The position numbers and the translations under genes are program-made. Below the pieces are notes generated by a model. The model was not told the origin of the DNA. It made no database searches and saw only the letters and a program-made list of their open reading frames with translations. Shown here piece by piece: positions 35,022 to 35,285 of a stretch of DNA of 35,285 nt (within the stretch, counting starts at the first letter, position 1; each line of letters begins with the position of its first letter). Origin of the DNA: Bordetella parapertussis (lineage in GTDB: Bacteria; Pseudomonadota; Gammaproteobacteria; Burkholderiales; SG8-41); contig CAMDLH010000051.1 in assembly GCA_945901405.1 (NCBI GenBank), positions 1-35,285 on the forward strand. Direction: 5' to 3'.

Positions 35022-35225
35022 GACGCGGCCTTTCTGTTTTGAGCGCCCGGCATCGCGGATCACCTGCCTATGTAAGTCGTCAGAATTCCCTCGCGCCCAT
35101 GCCCGAGCTCGTTACTGATAACCAGTCGCGCCTGACGATCGTGTCCTTGCAGCAAGCGTGAATGAAATTGATTGACGCCTCTGTTAACTTCATCAGCGGG
35201 TTCAATCTGATGAGGAGCAGAGGCG
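35022..35225. other. Candidate oriT region upstream of traK
   Basis: In IncP plasmids oriT lies between divergent traK and traJ. Here traK points left and an open frame starts right at 35226. The gap contains TCGTCAG (35077-35083) with CTGACGA (35132-35138). It also has an imperfect inverted repeat 35178-35223 with CCTCTG/CAGAGG and TTCATCA/TGATGAG arms. I could not find a clear match to the IncP nick site (ATCCTG), so the call is positional. Confidence 0.4.
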
Positions 35226-35285
35226 ATGGGCAAGATGACGGACATTACGCCAGTGATGGCGCAAGGCGGGAGCCTGCAAGAAATC
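35226..35285 (+). CDS. Start of a rightward gene divergent from traK (partial)
   Basis: ATG 35226 follows GAGGAG and AGAGG and opens 20 codons (MGKMTDITPVMAQGGSLQEI) that run off the window. It is in the position of traJ in IncP elements, but these residues are too few and not TraJ-like enough to name it. The inverted repeat just upstream overlaps its ribosome site. Confidence 0.4.
   Translation, partial: MGKMTDITPVMAQGGSLQEI

Noticed and set aside
35134..35152. GTGTCCTTGC as an IncP nick site
   Set aside because: It differs from the ATCCTG core, and I could not align flanking bases.

Overview
This 35.3 kb window is a GC-rich bacterial chromosome segment. Its gene content fits a betaproteobacterium, most likely Burkholderiales-like. 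It has three Bug/TctC-type periplasmic solute-binding proteins, ubiA and ubiD of ubiquinone synthesis, a ureDABCEFG urease operon, a paired acyl-CoA dehydrogenase, and groESL under a CIRCE operator. The taxonomic call is inference; no 16S or other decisive marker is present.

Layout, left to right. Positions 1-850 hold the tail of an IS630-type transposase and a Uma2-family nuclease-like protein. A predicted secreted ATP-dependent DNA ligase (880-1740, minus) follows. The urease operon ureD-A-B-C-E-F-G runs from 2038 to 6993 with tight spacing and short stop/start overlaps. It ends in an overlapping 51-codon ORF for a His/Met-rich, one-helix protein. Next come an Asp/Glu-racemase/arylmalonate-decarboxylase-like enzyme (minus), a Bug protein, and a minus-strand four-gene operon: DUF1993 protein, SPASM radical SAM enzyme, unknown 193-residue protein, PaaK-like adenylate-forming enzyme. 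That operon is the best candidate for an undescribed pathway. The plus strand then carries an acyl-CoA dehydrogenase pair, RidA and RecG; ubiA, Bug and ubiD; a convergent third Bug gene; and a short MetE-like protein. A minus-strand operon bioA, MBL/beta-CASP protein, dacB, ugd occupies 29222-23735. On the plus strand follow an unknown Cys-containing protein, a small gene broken by a frameshift, groES-groEL with promoter, CIRCE and terminator, a small membrane protein and tRNA-Phe.

Downstream of tRNA-Phe (33289 to the end) the sequence changes character. It is sparsely coding, has an 11-bp tandem repeat, and then IncP-like conjugation genes: traK, a frameshifted traL, and a traK-side intergenic region that may be oriT. 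This looks like the remnant or edge of an integrative conjugative element inserted at the tRNA gene. No integrase is visible here.

A dispersed AT-rich motif, TAA-S-NNN-TTGTTTTT followed by more T-rich sequence, occurs eight or nine times in both orientations. Most copies sit at gene edges, but one lies inside recG and locally changes its codon use. I do not recognise this motif, and it is the main non-genic signal in the window.
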